Virus record (IMG/VR): IMGVR_UViG_3300030090_005798
Location: 1-64,000 of that record
DNA from: a virus
Strand: one strand, 5' to 3'
Length of the DNA stretch: 64,000 nt
A program made the position numbers and the translations under genes. The first letter of the stretch is position 1. Every line of letters begins with the position of its first letter. A model generated the notes under the pieces. The model was not told the DNA's origin and made no database searches. It worked only from the letters and a program-made list of their open reading frames with translations. Below, in pieces: positions 51,645-61,421 of the stretch.

Positions 51645-53184
51645 TAGCTATAAATAAATAGTTTATATTTCTTGTGGCTTGACCTTGACCTAAATTCAAA
51701 GTAATAGTGTCAGAAGTTATATGAGTTATATTTTCATTAACTAATGCCGTAAATTCGTCTGTTTTACCCTCTAAAGTCTCTTGTGCTTTATATATTCCTG
51801 CACTCTGACTCACCGTGGCTTGTGCAGAAACAGAGGCGCTCCCAACTGTTTTTAAATCTTTTGTTACAACTTGTTCTTTTAAATTTTGCAAATCTAAGAA
51901 TTTCTCAATTCTATTAATTTGATGAGTCTTATTCAATGTTTTTTTTAATTTTAAAACACCATCGTCATTATCTTTATAGGAATCATCAGTTGTAAATTTT
52001 ATTGTTTCCGCAATTGATCCTTCTGATTTTTGAAAATTTGTAGATCTAGATTTCTCGTATATAGGCACATCAGGGTGAAAAAGCCTCTGTATTCTAAGTT
52101 CATTTAAAGATTGCTCTCTAACCCAAGTCGCTTTTGAGTTAATAAACTTTTCTTTATTGTTTTTGCCTAAACAATTATAGGTTATAGACAAATCAAATTC
52201 TTTAAATTTCCCAGCTTTATTTTCCGCTCCTGTGTATGAAACAATTTCATCTTGAGAGGAGGGGTCTGTGGTAAATTTTATTGTCAAAGTGGCAGTATCT
52301 CCATCTTTGGAGATTCCCTTAGATATGGATGAAGGAGATCCAAATTCACTAGCTTCACTAGCTTTTAGTTCATCTACTATTTCTCCTATCGCAGAAGTTA
52401 AAACATTTTCAGAATCCTGTCTTAAAGCAGACAATTCTATATTAAATGTTTTATTAGTAAAACCTTCTTTTGTTATCTCTATGTCTTGAGTTTCTTTTCT
52501 ACCTACTTTTTTTGAATCGTCTATAAAAGATGAAGAAACACTCTCTGTGAGTTCTACGGATAAACCAATTAAATCATAGCTCTCGCTTATTAACCCTTTA
52601 AAATTATCACTTATTCTAGCATCTTCTGAGATACCATCTTCTTGATATCCAAAATCAGGTCTGTTAGCAAAATAATAATTAGTTAAAAATACTTTTGCAT
52701 CATTTAAAAACTGGTCCCCAGCTTCTTGTTTATAGCTTAATCCTATTTTTCTTGAAGATGTATAGTCTGCACCATTTCTACTAAAATCATAAGATTCGTT
52801 AAAATCTTCTACTAATTGAGGATTGGGAATATATTTAGCAAAAGATGTATTAGAATAACTATCTAACCTTCTTGACTCTTGTATGGTTATTATTACTACC
52901 TCTGAACCAACTAAAGCACCCGCTTCAAAATCAAAAGATTGTATTCTGCCATTAATATAATCATCTGCACCAATACGAGCTACAAGATTCTGTCTGCCAT
53001 AAGCGTGAAATATTGCATCCCTACCTTTTACTAAAACAGTGTCTCTATCTTCTATATGTATGTCAGAAATATCGATTTGATAAGTTCCGACAACCTCGTA
53101 GCCAAATAATTCTTCTTGGGCTATATAACTATAGGATATATTAACCGAGGAAGATAATACATTGTTTACGATTAAAGATGCCAT
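51637..53184 (-). CDS. Distal-tail-type structural protein
   Basis: 515 residues. The N-terminus (MASLIVNNVLSSSVNISYSY) and long alternating strands (ISDIHIEDRDTVLVKGRDAI) are typical of the protein following the tape measure, which closes the tail. Middle includes SVELTESVSSSFIDD. Assigned by position and composition. Confidence 0.5.
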   Translation of the reverse strand: MASLIVNNVLSSSVNISYSYIAQEELFGYEVVGTYQIDISDIHIEDRDTVLVKGRDAIFHAYGRQNLVARIGADDYINGRIQSFDFEAGALVGSEVVIITIQESRRLDSYSNTSFAKYIPNPQLVEDFNESYDFSRNGADYTSSRKIGLSYKQEAGDQFLNDAKVFLTNYYFANRPDFGYQEDGISEDARISDNFKGLISESYDLIGLSVELTESVSSSFIDDSKKVGRKETQDIEITKEGFTNKTFNIELSALRQDSENVLTSAIGEIVDELKASEASEFGSPSSISKGISKDGDTATLTIKFTTDPSSQDEIVSYTGAENKAGKFKEFDLSITYNCLGKNNKEKFINSKATWVREQSLNELRIQRLFHPDVPIYEKSRSTNFQKSEGSIAETIKFTTDDSYKDNDDGVLKLKKTLNKTHQINRIEKFLDLQNLKEQVVTKDLKTVGSASVSAQATVSQSAGIYKAQETLEGKTDEFTALVNENITHITSDTITLNLGQGQATRNINYLFIASE

Positions 53185-53186
53185 TA

Positions 53187-56100
53187 TTATTTTCCTTTCG
53201 CTCTATCTAATTCTGCCTGTGCATCTCTTATTAGACCTTGCGCTGTTTTTATAGCCTCTTCTGCGTCTAAAATTGTTTGATTGTTTGTGCTGATCAGACC
53301 CGCTATAGTCTCTGTTTTCTGAACATCCATTCTAATTGGCTTAATAGACTCCTCTGCGTTTGTGGCCAATTGTTGCATTGCATTTTTCGCATCAATAACA
53401 GATTGAGCGAATTCGCCAGCCTCTTCATCGTTAAGAAGATTTTCAATATTCTTTTTCGTAGTTGCTAATTTTTGTTCAATTGCTTTAGCTTCTTCTCTTA
53501 GTTTTGTGTCCAGATCAGTAGTGTCTATTCCTTTATCTCTCAAATAGTCAGGCATCATAGCTCCAGTAAGCTTCTTACCTGCTGCTGTTTCTGCTCCTCC
53601 AAGACCAACTTTCACCACATCGGTTAACACTCCCCTTAGTTCTTTCGCGGTGATACTAGGATCAAATTGTCGTATTAAATCCTCAACCTTAACGCCAAGC
53701 CCCTGATCATCAAACTCAGAAATCATTTGACCTAAAGCCTCTTTATCCATCTTTTCTCCTTTATTTATTTCACTTACAATGTCTCCAACTTGTTGTCCCA
53801 TAAAGTCCATGTCTAAAGCTTCTCCTCCAAATATATTTTTAATTGTATCTGCTGCTGATGAAATAGACTTGGCTAAAGTTTCTTCAATCTTTTTGGCATT
53901 TTCTGCCTTCATCTCCTCAATCTCAGTCATCTTAACTTGGAAGCCAGCCATCGCTGTTTTAACGGCTGTTTCAAAAGCTATTCCAGAGGACTTCACTTTG
54001 GCTCTCTCCTCTCCCACGGCAGCTAAGTAAGCATCTCCCTGCGCCCTAGCCTCATCCGTAAGCTCACCAGCCTGTCCACCCTCAATCATACCCGCAATCT
54101 CTCTTACAACATCAGGGATTAAATTTTTATTGTCTACACTACCAAAAAAGTTGCCTTCCTTTGTTGCTAAATTACTTTGAGCAAGACCAAATTTAGCCCT
54201 TGTAGAATCTACTCCTGCTATAGTTAAGTCTTGTTGAGCAGAAAGCTTCGACGCTCCTTTCATTGGCCCTGTAATAGCATCTGCTAATATGTTTCTTATT
54301 GAAGCCTCTCTTAAATTTTCTTCAGCTACCTCTACGGCTTTTTGGCTTATAGCAGCCAGTTCTCTTTGTGCAGCAACAATTTGTTTTTGTGCCTCAAGAC
54401 TAGCCCTTGCAAACTCTAACTCTGCTTTTTCAATACCTTCTTTGTCTTTAAGTAATTGACCTTCAGAAAGCTGCGCTCCTTTAAGAAGGATATTCTTAAC
54501 TTTTCGTTGAGCCATCGACAAATCCCTTTGTGCTTGGTTGAGTTCAATGGTTGATTCTCCATCTTCCAACTTACTTTCTTCTAAAGCTACAGCACTTGCA
54601 AATCTTGCCATCTCTTGCCTTGCGTTTGTGAGTTCTGTCACAAACTCTGGTGTCGCATTGCCAGTTTTTACTAATCTCTCATTAAACTTGTTGGTTGCTT
54701 TTTTAAAGTCTTCTCCAAAACCCATTTCTGCAAGCTCGCTTGGTAGAAAACTATCTATTCTCTGATTGAGTAGGTCTATTGGATTTGATCCATCTCCTGC
54801 CCCTCCTGCCGCAGCACCGCCTATCGCTTGACCAGCTTTCCCTACCCCAAAAGCTCCTAATATACCCGCTCCAAGTCCTATCGCACCGCCAGCAAGATTT
54901 CCAATTCCTGGAGCGAAACTTCCCAACGCCATTCCAGTAAGCGCGCTTGCACCTATACCTCCCAAGGTTGCTCCTATACCACCTCCCAATGCTCTTCCTT
55001 TTTGATATCTTTTATCTTGCCTACTTATATCTTGTCTTTTTTCTATATTAGATATCTCGCTTGCTGTAAGGGCTATCCCTGCTACTGTTCCAGCAATACC
55101 AAATTTTGTCCCCGTTCCCATGCCTCCTTTGTTTTGGTTTAACATAGCTGCCTTAAGCTTTGGATCTTTAGAAGCGGCAGCAAATGATCCACCTACTGTC
55201 CTAACACCTCCTATCTTACTCGGAGCGATAGAGGGTGTCCTTCTACCAAAAAATCCTCCACCAGAGCCTCTTCCAGAAACATCTCCTGCCCCTTGTCCTC
55301 TGAATGCTAGAAGCATAGCTACAGTAGAACCAACACCAGCTAAACGCATAAGCATTTCTGAAGAGCTTTGTAGGACAGTCCTTTGCTCTTTTAAGCTTTG
55401 TGTTAACTCATCTCTTGCCATCAACTCGTCTGAAACAGCTAAGACTCCTTTCTCAGCAATAGCCTCTTGAGTATTCATTAATTCTTTAGAACTTTCGTTC
55501 ATAGAATCAAGTAGAGCATGTTGTTGCTCCATCTTTGCTGTAACTGTTCCAGCAGCCGAAGTTAAACCCATGAACGCTATGCCAAGAGTCGTCATTCTAT
55601 TTTCAGCCTTAAATAATCCTTTAGTAAATCTAAGGAGCGCTGGACCCGCTTTGGCCACATTATAATTCGGAACAAATCCACCAGCAAACATTCCAACGCC
55701 ATTCCGCTCTCGCTTTATAGCATCTTGTAAACCATTTGGTTCATCTCTTAAGTTTGTTACTGCAACAGGTTCACCTTGATCGTCTTTGTGAACTCTCATC
55801 AAAGACATAGGAACTCCACCTCTTCTAGTGAAGTTTGGTATAAATCCTCTAGCTCTTCTTTTCTCGTTTTTAACCTTTGTCTTCCCTTTACCTATTTCTA
55901 TTCGACCAGCTACGTTATCAATAATTTGTTTAACATATTTAGTCTTGTTTCCAATACTGTCTGAAGATTTAAAATCTCCAAACTCAAAATTCATGTCTTG
56001 TAGACCAAAGATTAATTCTAGATCTTTTCTAGCTTTATCAAATTGAATATCTAGCTGTCCTTTATCTTGAGCAACTCCTCCTGTAATAGCTTGAATAACA

Positions 56101-58406
56101 CCCTCAAAAATCGCTCCTTTAATAGCTCCAAAAGCCCCAGCGCCACCTTTCTCTAATATTTTTGTTACTTCTCCACCTTTGTAACTTTTTGGTTTTGTTT
56201 TTACCCCAGTTTTAGAAACCAAAAGATTTAAGCTCTCATTTACTGCGGCAGCTAGATTATCCTCAATGGTTTCTTTTATATCTAGCAAGTGACCAAATTT
56301 TTTATTCCCCTTTAAGTTGGGGCTAATTCCAGCCATACCTCCTTCGAAGAAATCGATTTGCTTTCTTCCATACGGCGTTGCAAATTTATGATCTGCCTTA
56401 TTAGATGCAAATCCCATCTCTTCTGGGATAATCATAACAGCCTTGTTAGGCTTATTATTAGCATAATATGTTTTCTTACCTGCCGCCGAGTCTCTTTTTG
56501 CAATCAGTGCTGCTCCTAATCTGCTGTTAGGATTAGCAATTGCATTTCTAACTTTATCTGTTTTTGGATTACCATCTGCATCAAAAAACTGAGACCGAGG
56601 TCTATTATTAACAGTATCGATATCTAAATAATTAGGAACAAACCCTCTAGGATATCTTGGTATTACAGCAGAATCTCTTCCTCCTGCAAAATTTCTTATC
56701 TCATCCTCTTGATTATTCATGATGAACCTTTGTCCACCAATTGTTCCTTTACCCATATGAGCCTTAACACTTTGGCTAGCCCCAAGCATCATTGCCTCTG
56801 CTTCTTCTGCCCTAAAACCAGCATTAAATCTTCTCCCCCCTCTGCCGCCAAAACCTCCAGTATCGCTAAACCCTCTAACCCCTCTTGCGGCAGCAGCATT
56901 AGCTAAAGACCTCATTAATTGAGCCTGTTGCGATAGCAAAGCATTTTCTCTTTTGATAGCTTGTATAACAGCCTGTTCTCTTTGAGCTTGCGTTAGCGTA
57001 GTATTTGCCATTTGCTTTCTCAGCATGTCATCTTTCTGAAGAAGCTGAACTATACCACCCTCAATTTGTTTTACTCTTTCTGTTTGAGTCCCCATTTGGA
57101 AAAGAGTTTTTAAACCCTCTCCAGCAAATCTAGCAACAAGTTTAGTAATCTTTACAAAAGCCGTTGTAAATATAACAATAGCAGGACCACTTAAAAATGT
57201 TCCAATAGCCTTAAAAAATCCTTTTATAAAAGTGTTTCCTTTTTCTGGGTCTAATGCATTGTCTAAAAATTCTGTAAATTTGGTAGCTATACCAACTAAA
57301 CTTTCAAGAACAGGACCAAAAGTCAAACTACCAACTTTCTCTGCCAAACTTGTCAAGCCAACAACTAATGCATTTATATTAGAAGCAAGACTTTCTCCTA
57401 ACGCTTTATTTTTTTCAAAAGCCTCATTAGTGGCTGTCGCTGCGGTTGTAGCAGCATCTCTAAATATCCCAGTTTCACTACTCAAATCTTTAAGAGCAGC
57501 ACTAACCACGTTAATCTGGAAGACACCACCTGCGAGTTCTTTTATTTTAGAAACGACAGTGGGATCGGATATGCCTTCTATAGCATTTGATAAAGCATTT
57601 AGTTTTTGAACCCCTGTTTGAGTTGCATCAATTTGAACTCCTAATTCTTTTAATTCTTCTATAGTTGTTCCCCTAGCTAATCTAGTAAAAATAGATTTAA
57701 ATGCGTTACCAATAACCGCTCCACCCCTAGCTGTCTTTTGCTCAACAGCAGTGACTAAAGCCAAAAGTTCATCAAAACTAACTCCAGCATCCTCTGCTGT
57801 GGAACCAGCACGGCTAAATGCTTCTGCTAAGTCTTGAGCAGACACAGCGAAAGCCGTATCAACAGCAACCATTTTATTTACAATTTCTGTATGCTTTAAA
57901 CCAGCAGACTCAAAACCATTAATAGCGGCGGTTAATGCCTTAACTGACTTTTCTGCATCTAAACCAGATATCCTAGTTAACACCAACGCAGATTTCAATC
58001 TTGAGGCAGTTTCTTCAGCATTCAAACCTTGACGAGCTAACTCTGCTGCTCCATCTGCAACAGTCGCAAATGATTGTCCCGTTTCTTTAGCAACTTGAAA
58101 TATAGAATTTCTAAACCTGTTAAAGCTTGTTTCTGTGGCTTGAAATATAGAATTAACTTCAATAAGTCTTTTTTCAACTTCAATAGTCGTAGAAATTAAT
58201 TTTTTAAAGGATTGAGTAACTCCATTTAAAACAGCAGTTGTCGCTCCGAACGCAAAAACACGCGCAGTTGAGGCATCCAGAGATTTTTGGAATTCTGAAG
58301 CCTGTCCTGTAATTCTACCTAAAGCTTGCTTAACCTGCTTTGTAGAAGCATTTAAGCTAGCAGTATTTAGCGAAACATTTAGTGAAGCATTAAAACTTTG
58401 TGCCAT
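53187..58406 (-). CDS. Tail tape-measure protein, TP901 family, with an embedded nuclease-like domain
   Basis: 1739 residues. Residues about 75-270 are the TP901 core (ETGQSFATVADGAAELARQG, then IGNAFKSIFTRLARGTTIEE). A region of glycines and hydrophobic stretches near 1140-1240 is the probable membrane-active part. Between three copies of a (R/G)GF(V/I)PN(Y/F) motif (residues 588, 854 and 910) lies a globular domain with E768, D786 and D811-x-K813, the spacing of a PD-(D/E)XK nuclease. The long C-terminal part is helical coiled coil. It sets tail length and passes into the host during infection. ATG behind an ATAGGTGTAA element. Confidence 0.9.
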   Translation of the reverse strand: MAQSFNASLNVSLNTASLNASTKQVKQALGRITGQASEFQKSLDASTARVFAFGATTAVLNGVTQSFKKLISTTIEVEKRLIEVNSIFQATETSFNRFRNSIFQVAKETGQSFATVADGAAELARQGLNAEETASRLKSALVLTRISGLDAEKSVKALTAAINGFESAGLKHTEIVNKMVAVDTAFAVSAQDLAEAFSRAGSTAEDAGVSFDELLALVTAVEQKTARGGAVIGNAFKSIFTRLARGTTIEELKELGVQIDATQTGVQKLNALSNAIEGISDPTVVSKIKELAGGVFQINVVSAALKDLSSETGIFRDAATTAATATNEAFEKNKALGESLASNINALVVGLTSLAEKVGSLTFGPVLESLVGIATKFTEFLDNALDPEKGNTFIKGFFKAIGTFLSGPAIVIFTTAFVKITKLVARFAGEGLKTLFQMGTQTERVKQIEGGIVQLLQKDDMLRKQMANTTLTQAQREQAVIQAIKRENALLSQQAQLMRSLANAAAARGVRGFSDTGGFGGRGGRRFNAGFRAEEAEAMMLGASQSVKAHMGKGTIGGQRFIMNNQEDEIRNFAGGRDSAVIPRYPRGFVPNYLDIDTVNNRPRSQFFDADGNPKTDKVRNAIANPNSRLGAALIAKRDSAAGKKTYYANNKPNKAVMIIPEEMGFASNKADHKFATPYGRKQIDFFEGGMAGISPNLKGNKKFGHLLDIKETIEDNLAAAVNESLNLLVSKTGVKTKPKSYKGGEVTKILEKGGAGAFGAIKGAIFEGVIQAITGGVAQDKGQLDIQFDKARKDLELIFGLQDMNFEFGDFKSSDSIGNKTKYVKQIIDNVAGRIEIGKGKTKVKNEKRRARGFIPNFTRRGGVPMSLMRVHKDDQGEPVAVTNLRDEPNGLQDAIKRERNGVGMFAGGFVPNYNVAKAGPALLRFTKGLFKAENRMTTLGIAFMGLTSAAGTVTAKMEQQHALLDSMNESSKELMNTQEAIAEKGVLAVSDELMARDELTQSLKEQRTVLQSSSEMLMRLAGVGSTVAMLLAFRGQGAGDVSGRGSGGGFFGRRTPSIAPSKIGGVRTVGGSFAAASKDPKLKAAMLNQNKGGMGTGTKFGIAGTVAGIALTASEISNIEKRQDISRQDKRYQKGRALGGGIGATLGGIGASALTGMALGSFAPGIGNLAGGAIGLGAGILGAFGVGKAGQAIGGAAAGGAGDGSNPIDLLNQRIDSFLPSELAEMGFGEDFKKATNKFNERLVKTGNATPEFVTELTNARQEMARFASAVALEESKLEDGESTIELNQAQRDLSMAQRKVKNILLKGAQLSEGQLLKDKEGIEKAELEFARASLEAQKQIVAAQRELAAISQKAVEVAEENLREASIRNILADAITGPMKGASKLSAQQDLTIAGVDSTRAKFGLAQSNLATKEGNFFGSVDNKNLIPDVVREIAGMIEGGQAGELTDEARAQGDAYLAAVGEERAKVKSSGIAFETAVKTAMAGFQVKMTEIEEMKAENAKKIEETLAKSISSAADTIKNIFGGEALDMDFMGQQVGDIVSEINKGEKMDKEALGQMISEFDDQGLGVKVEDLIRQFDPSITAKELRGVLTDVVKVGLGGAETAAGKKLTGAMMPDYLRDKGIDTTDLDTKLREEAKAIEQKLATTKKNIENLLNDEEAGEFAQSVIDAKNAMQQLATNAEESIKPIRMDVQKTETIAGLISTNNQTILDAEEAIKTAQGLIRDAQAELDRAKGK

Positions 58407-58409
58407 ATA

Positions 58410-58426
58410 GTGTAAATTACACCTAT
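58410..58426 (-). promoter_or_regulatory. Palindromic GTGTAA element upstream of the tape measure
   Basis: GTGTAAATTACAC (58410-58422) is a 13-base perfect palindrome, within the 10-base ATAGGTGTAA form (58417-58426) on the minus strand. It sits 10 bases before the ATG at 58406. No separate Shine-Dalgarno sequence. Confidence 0.4.
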
Positions 58427-59292
58427 CAGCTTAAAAAGTCCTCTGCTTTCAACTTACCTCCTCGCATGGCCATTTTGGTTTTTAAATCATCTACACCATG
58501 AGATGTTTTCCCATCATTATGCGGTTTTTCTTCATATTCGAATACTTTAATAGGGTCTCCAGCTATTTCATGCGGAATGTTAACATTTTTTATTTTATTT
58601 AATAAAGCAGAAGAGTAGATAATTAAATTTTTTTGGAAACAGGTTAATTTATCATAAGTAACCCCAAAAATAGATAATGGGTTATTTGATTGAGCCGCGA
58701 AAAAATCAAAAAAACCAGCATGGTAGGATGCATTTAAACAAGTATCTCTACTATTAAGGTGATTAAACTTTGAAAACAAAATAGCAGTTATTGCAGTTTT
58801 TTCTATTTTATCTATAGGTTTTGAAAAGTTTTTATCTTTGAAAACAGATCCATCCACCATTTTTTTTATCTTTTTTACTTGGGCCAAATGTTCTGCGCTA
58901 TAAGATATTATTTTTGCCTTTTGATCTTCTATTTCCTCTAGGTCTTTTCTTTGTGATTCGATTTGACTATTAAAAATTTTTCTTTGAGTAGGGTCTTCTA
59001 TTTTAGCCAACGAAGCTTCCGATTTTTTTAGCATCCATATACTAGATTTTATTTTTTCTTCTTTTTCAACACTCCAAGAACCTAAGTTTATAGCAGACTT
59101 AACCAATTGATCTTTGGTTTTTATTCCATTTTTAATTGATGAGCTTATATCTGTTTGCTCATCAAATTCTAATTTAAGAACTTCAAGTATAGTAAAGTGC
59201 TTGAAGTAGTAATTATGATTTGAGTATTCTATAATAGAATACCCTTGAAGCATCTCTAATAAATCAGAAGAATAAGACTCATGATTCTTCAT
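58426..59292 (-). CDS. Tail-assembly chaperone-like or tail protein, second gene of a pair
   Basis: 288 residues, mostly helical, with charged segments (QSQRKDLEEIEDQKAKIISY) and no clear structural motif. Starts 14 bases inside the preceding gene, in the +1 frame relative to it. Gene position before the tape measure, and overlap with the 264-residue gene, match the place of tail-assembly chaperone pairs. No canonical -1 slippery heptamer was found. Confidence 0.4.
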   Translation of the reverse strand: MKNHESYSSDLLEMLQGYSIIEYSNHNYYFKHFTILEVLKLEFDEQTDISSSIKNGIKTKDQLVKSAINLGSWSVEKEEKIKSSIWMLKKSEASLAKIEDPTQRKIFNSQIESQRKDLEEIEDQKAKIISYSAEHLAQVKKIKKMVDGSVFKDKNFSKPIDKIEKTAITAILFSKFNHLNSRDTCLNASYHAGFFDFFAAQSNNPLSIFGVTYDKLTCFQKNLIIYSSALLNKIKNVNIPHEIAGDPIKVFEYEEKPHNDGKTSHGVDDLKTKMAMRGGKLKAEDFLS

Positions 59293-60073
59293 CTTCTTTG
59301 AAGACTTCTTTTAAAGCTTCATCAATTGTTTTTTGGTCGTGACCATAATCATTATACCAAATACTTAAAACTCTAATTAAAGTTTGGTAAGACTCTTGAA
59401 ATAGCCTTTGAATTTTTAAAAACTGAACGTCTTTTATATCTTCGTCTTTTTCTTGAAGTGACAAAAGATAATTTCTTTTTTCATTGTAATTCTCTCCTTG
59501 AAACAAAGGAAACAATTCTTTTTTATCTTCATCTTTTAACTCTTCTTCAAAAAAAGTAAAATTAAGAACAAACCATTCAATTAATTTTTGTTCGGCTTTT
59601 GAATCAGCAGTTTGGCTAAACTGACTTCTTAAACTAGCTTCATAAGTCCTGATTTGAGTTTGAGTTGTCGCGAAAGTAACTTTAGCTTGATCAAGCTGTT
59701 TTTTCTGTTCTTCATCAAGATCTTCAGCTTCTCCAAAAAACTCAATAACCCTAGCTGCGTCTGAGTGTTCTACAGCTAACTCCCCAAGAATATCTTCTGT
59801 TTTTTTAGAAGTCATCCCCCCAAGATCTCCCATCTTTTTTGCCAACATAGCCTTTGTCAGAAAACCAGCATTGATAAATTCATTAAATTTTTGACCATAG
59901 AAAAATTCCGCATCCTCTACATCAGCAACACTTGGTTTTGAAACAACTACTCTAGTTTTAACAGAACTCTTAACTTTTTTTGTTGTCTCGACAGGCCCAC
60001 TTTTGGTCTTTCTTACATGAGGAATTTCTTTTTCCACCTCTCTTTTAACATCAAATGAATATAACTCTTTCAT
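59279..60073 (-). CDS. Tail-assembly chaperone-like protein, first gene of a pair
   Basis: 264 residues, helical and charged, with a basic N-terminal segment (EIPHVRKTKSGPVETTKK) and a central block EFFYGQKFNEFINAGFLTKA, MGDLGGMTSKK that I recall from phage tail chaperone proteins. Position between tail-tube and tape-measure genes supports it. A short AT-rich gap precedes it. Confidence 0.45.
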   Translation of the reverse strand: MKELYSFDVKREVEKEIPHVRKTKSGPVETTKKVKSSVKTRVVVSKPSVADVEDAEFFYGQKFNEFINAGFLTKAMLAKKMGDLGGMTSKKTEDILGELAVEHSDAARVIEFFGEAEDLDEEQKKQLDQAKVTFATTQTQIRTYEASLRSQFSQTADSKAEQKLIEWFVLNFTFFEEELKDEDKKELFPLFQGENYNEKRNYLLSLQEKDEDIKDVQFLKIQRLFQESYQTLIRVLSIWYNDYGHDQKTIDEALKEVFKEDEES

Positions 60074-60104
60074 CTCTATTATTATAGAGAATAAAATGAT
60101 ATTA

Positions 60105-60500
60105 TCAACTTTTTACGCCGCTGATAGAAATAGATGCTGTAGAGTCCCCATGCTTTTCAAATGTTATGAGACCAACTTTCCCATCATCGACTACTTCTGT
60201 GCCAGTCACATCCAAACCATTAGCAATCAGAACATCTTCACTATAGTAGCTAAATGTATTATCGTGATAATTGTAATGGATATCAAAATCAATAGGGATG
60301 CCACTTTTATATCCCCCCCAAAAATTACCACTTTGATCAAATAAGTAACCTTCGTGTCCCGAAAATTTAACCAACTCTCCCTGTGAACTAGCTCCAGTCT
60401 CTAATAAACGAAATTCAAAGCCGCTAACTGGTGAGTCAACAACTAAACTAACATTATAAATTGAATTTTTATAAGGGCTAAACTCTCCACTGATGATCAT
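60105..60500 (-). CDS. Small beta-rich virion protein
   Basis: 131 residues, strand-rich (YNVSLVVDSPVSGFEFRLLE, IDFDIHYNYHDNTFSYYSE), no membrane segment. It lies between a tail-tube-like gene and the chaperone pair. A minor tail or connector component by position. Confidence 0.45.
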   Translation of the reverse strand: MIISGEFSPYKNSIYNVSLVVDSPVSGFEFRLLETGASSQGELVKFSGHEGYLFDQSGNFWGGYKSGIPIDFDIHYNYHDNTFSYYSEDVLIANGLDVTGTEVVDDGKVGLITFEKHGDSTASISISGVKS

Positions 60501-61351
60501 TGTAAAATAGGAAAATAGTAAGAAAAGGTTACATTTGTATTATCGTCTAGAGAAGTTGACTCGTCAATTGTTTCTAAACAACAGCCGCTGACTGAAAAAT
60601 CCATAACAGATGTATTGTTTTCTCCTTTTAAATTAATTTTAATTACCCCGCTTTGGCAAACCAAGCTAGATAAATTAAGACCAGTGATTCTTGTTTTAAG
60701 AACAGTGAAACTTAAATCACCCGCCGCTGGTATCTCAGGATATCTAAATCTTGGAGTTCTGGTTCCTAATCTTGTTTTCGGAACTCTAGGAGTATTAACA
60801 CTCAATGAAAAATCTTGTATATTTAAACTCTCAGTATCAATACCTTCATCTCCCGCTGTAATTGTTGTTATCTCAATATCCTCTGGCCTAAAAAAACCTC
60901 CAAAGCTATCATTTGTTTGATCTGAACTACTTAAAGCACCAGCAGATGTAAATGTGGACGCATTGCCTTCATATGTGGTAGACCCTTCTACTAGATCGCC
61001 CACTGAACCATTTAAAGAATAATTCACAATTGATGCTTCTTTTATTGTAGTTACACCAGCAAGATCTTTGATTTGAAAATCAAATTTTCCTGTAGTTAGA
61101 AACCCAGAATGCATTTGCTGAAAACTATAAAAAGGATCTATGCCAGTAGCTCCAGTTGTAAGCATCATATCCATATTTAGAGAGCTTGTCTGATTAGAAT
61201 TCAAAATTCTTTCAGAGATATTTAAATCTCCTAGCTTTCTTATTTCAGATATTTCTTTATTTGTCGAAACCCCCAGTGAATTAATTGCAGGTAATCGCAA
61301 ATTGTTTGCGAAAACTTGGACATCACTAGAATTAATTCTCTCTATCGACAT
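60497..61351 (-). CDS. Tail-tube-like protein, second paralogue
   Basis: 284 residues with a strand-rich fold and repeated TTGATGIDPF, SLNGSVGDLVEGSTTYEGNA segments. It parallels the 431-residue protein in layout: an LNISE or LGDLN-like start, then a conserved GRQ/ISRFTS-like region and a DFPINVxxS-like core. This suggests it is a duplicated tail-tube or tube-adaptor protein. A GTGTAA element follows the terminator upstream. Confidence 0.5.
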   Translation of the reverse strand: MSIERINSSDVQVFANNLRLPAINSLGVSTNKEISEIRKLGDLNISERILNSNQTSSLNMDMMLTTGATGIDPFYSFQQMHSGFLTTGKFDFQIKDLAGVTTIKEASIVNYSLNGSVGDLVEGSTTYEGNASTFTSAGALSSSDQTNDSFGGFFRPEDIEITTITAGDEGIDTESLNIQDFSLSVNTPRVPKTRLGTRTPRFRYPEIPAAGDLSFTVLKTRITGLNLSSLVCQSGVIKINLKGENNTSVMDFSVSGCCLETIDESTSLDDNTNVTFSYYFPILQ

Positions 61352-61360
61352 ATATGTAGT

Positions 61361-61366
61361 TTACAC
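61361..61366 (-). promoter_or_regulatory. GTGTAA element upstream of the 284-residue gene
   Basis: Sits between the terminator (61368-61397) and the ATG at 61351, ending 9 bases before it. The layout terminator-element-start suggests a fresh promoter that starts after transcription ends. Confidence 0.4.
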
Positions 61367-61367
61367 A

Positions 61368-61397
61368 AAAAAGCCCCGCATCTCTGCGAGGCTTTTT
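61368..61397 (-). terminator. Rho-independent terminator after the major tail-tube-like gene
   Basis: AAAAAGCCCCGCA (61368-61380) pairs with TGCGAGGCTTTTT (61385-61397), a 13-bp stem with one G-U type mismatch, four-base loop and flanking T/A runs. It lies in the gap between the 431- and 284-residue genes. It would reduce read-through from the strong upstream gene. Confidence 0.85.
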
Positions 61398-61421
61398 GTA
61401 ATATCTTTAATAACAAGTATA

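Noticed and set aside
59300-59345. A-rich slippery site (CAAAAAAC) near the end of the chaperone-like gene
   Set aside because: In the zero frame the codons are CAA AAA ACA, which does not match X XXY YYZ, and the next gene is in the +1 frame.
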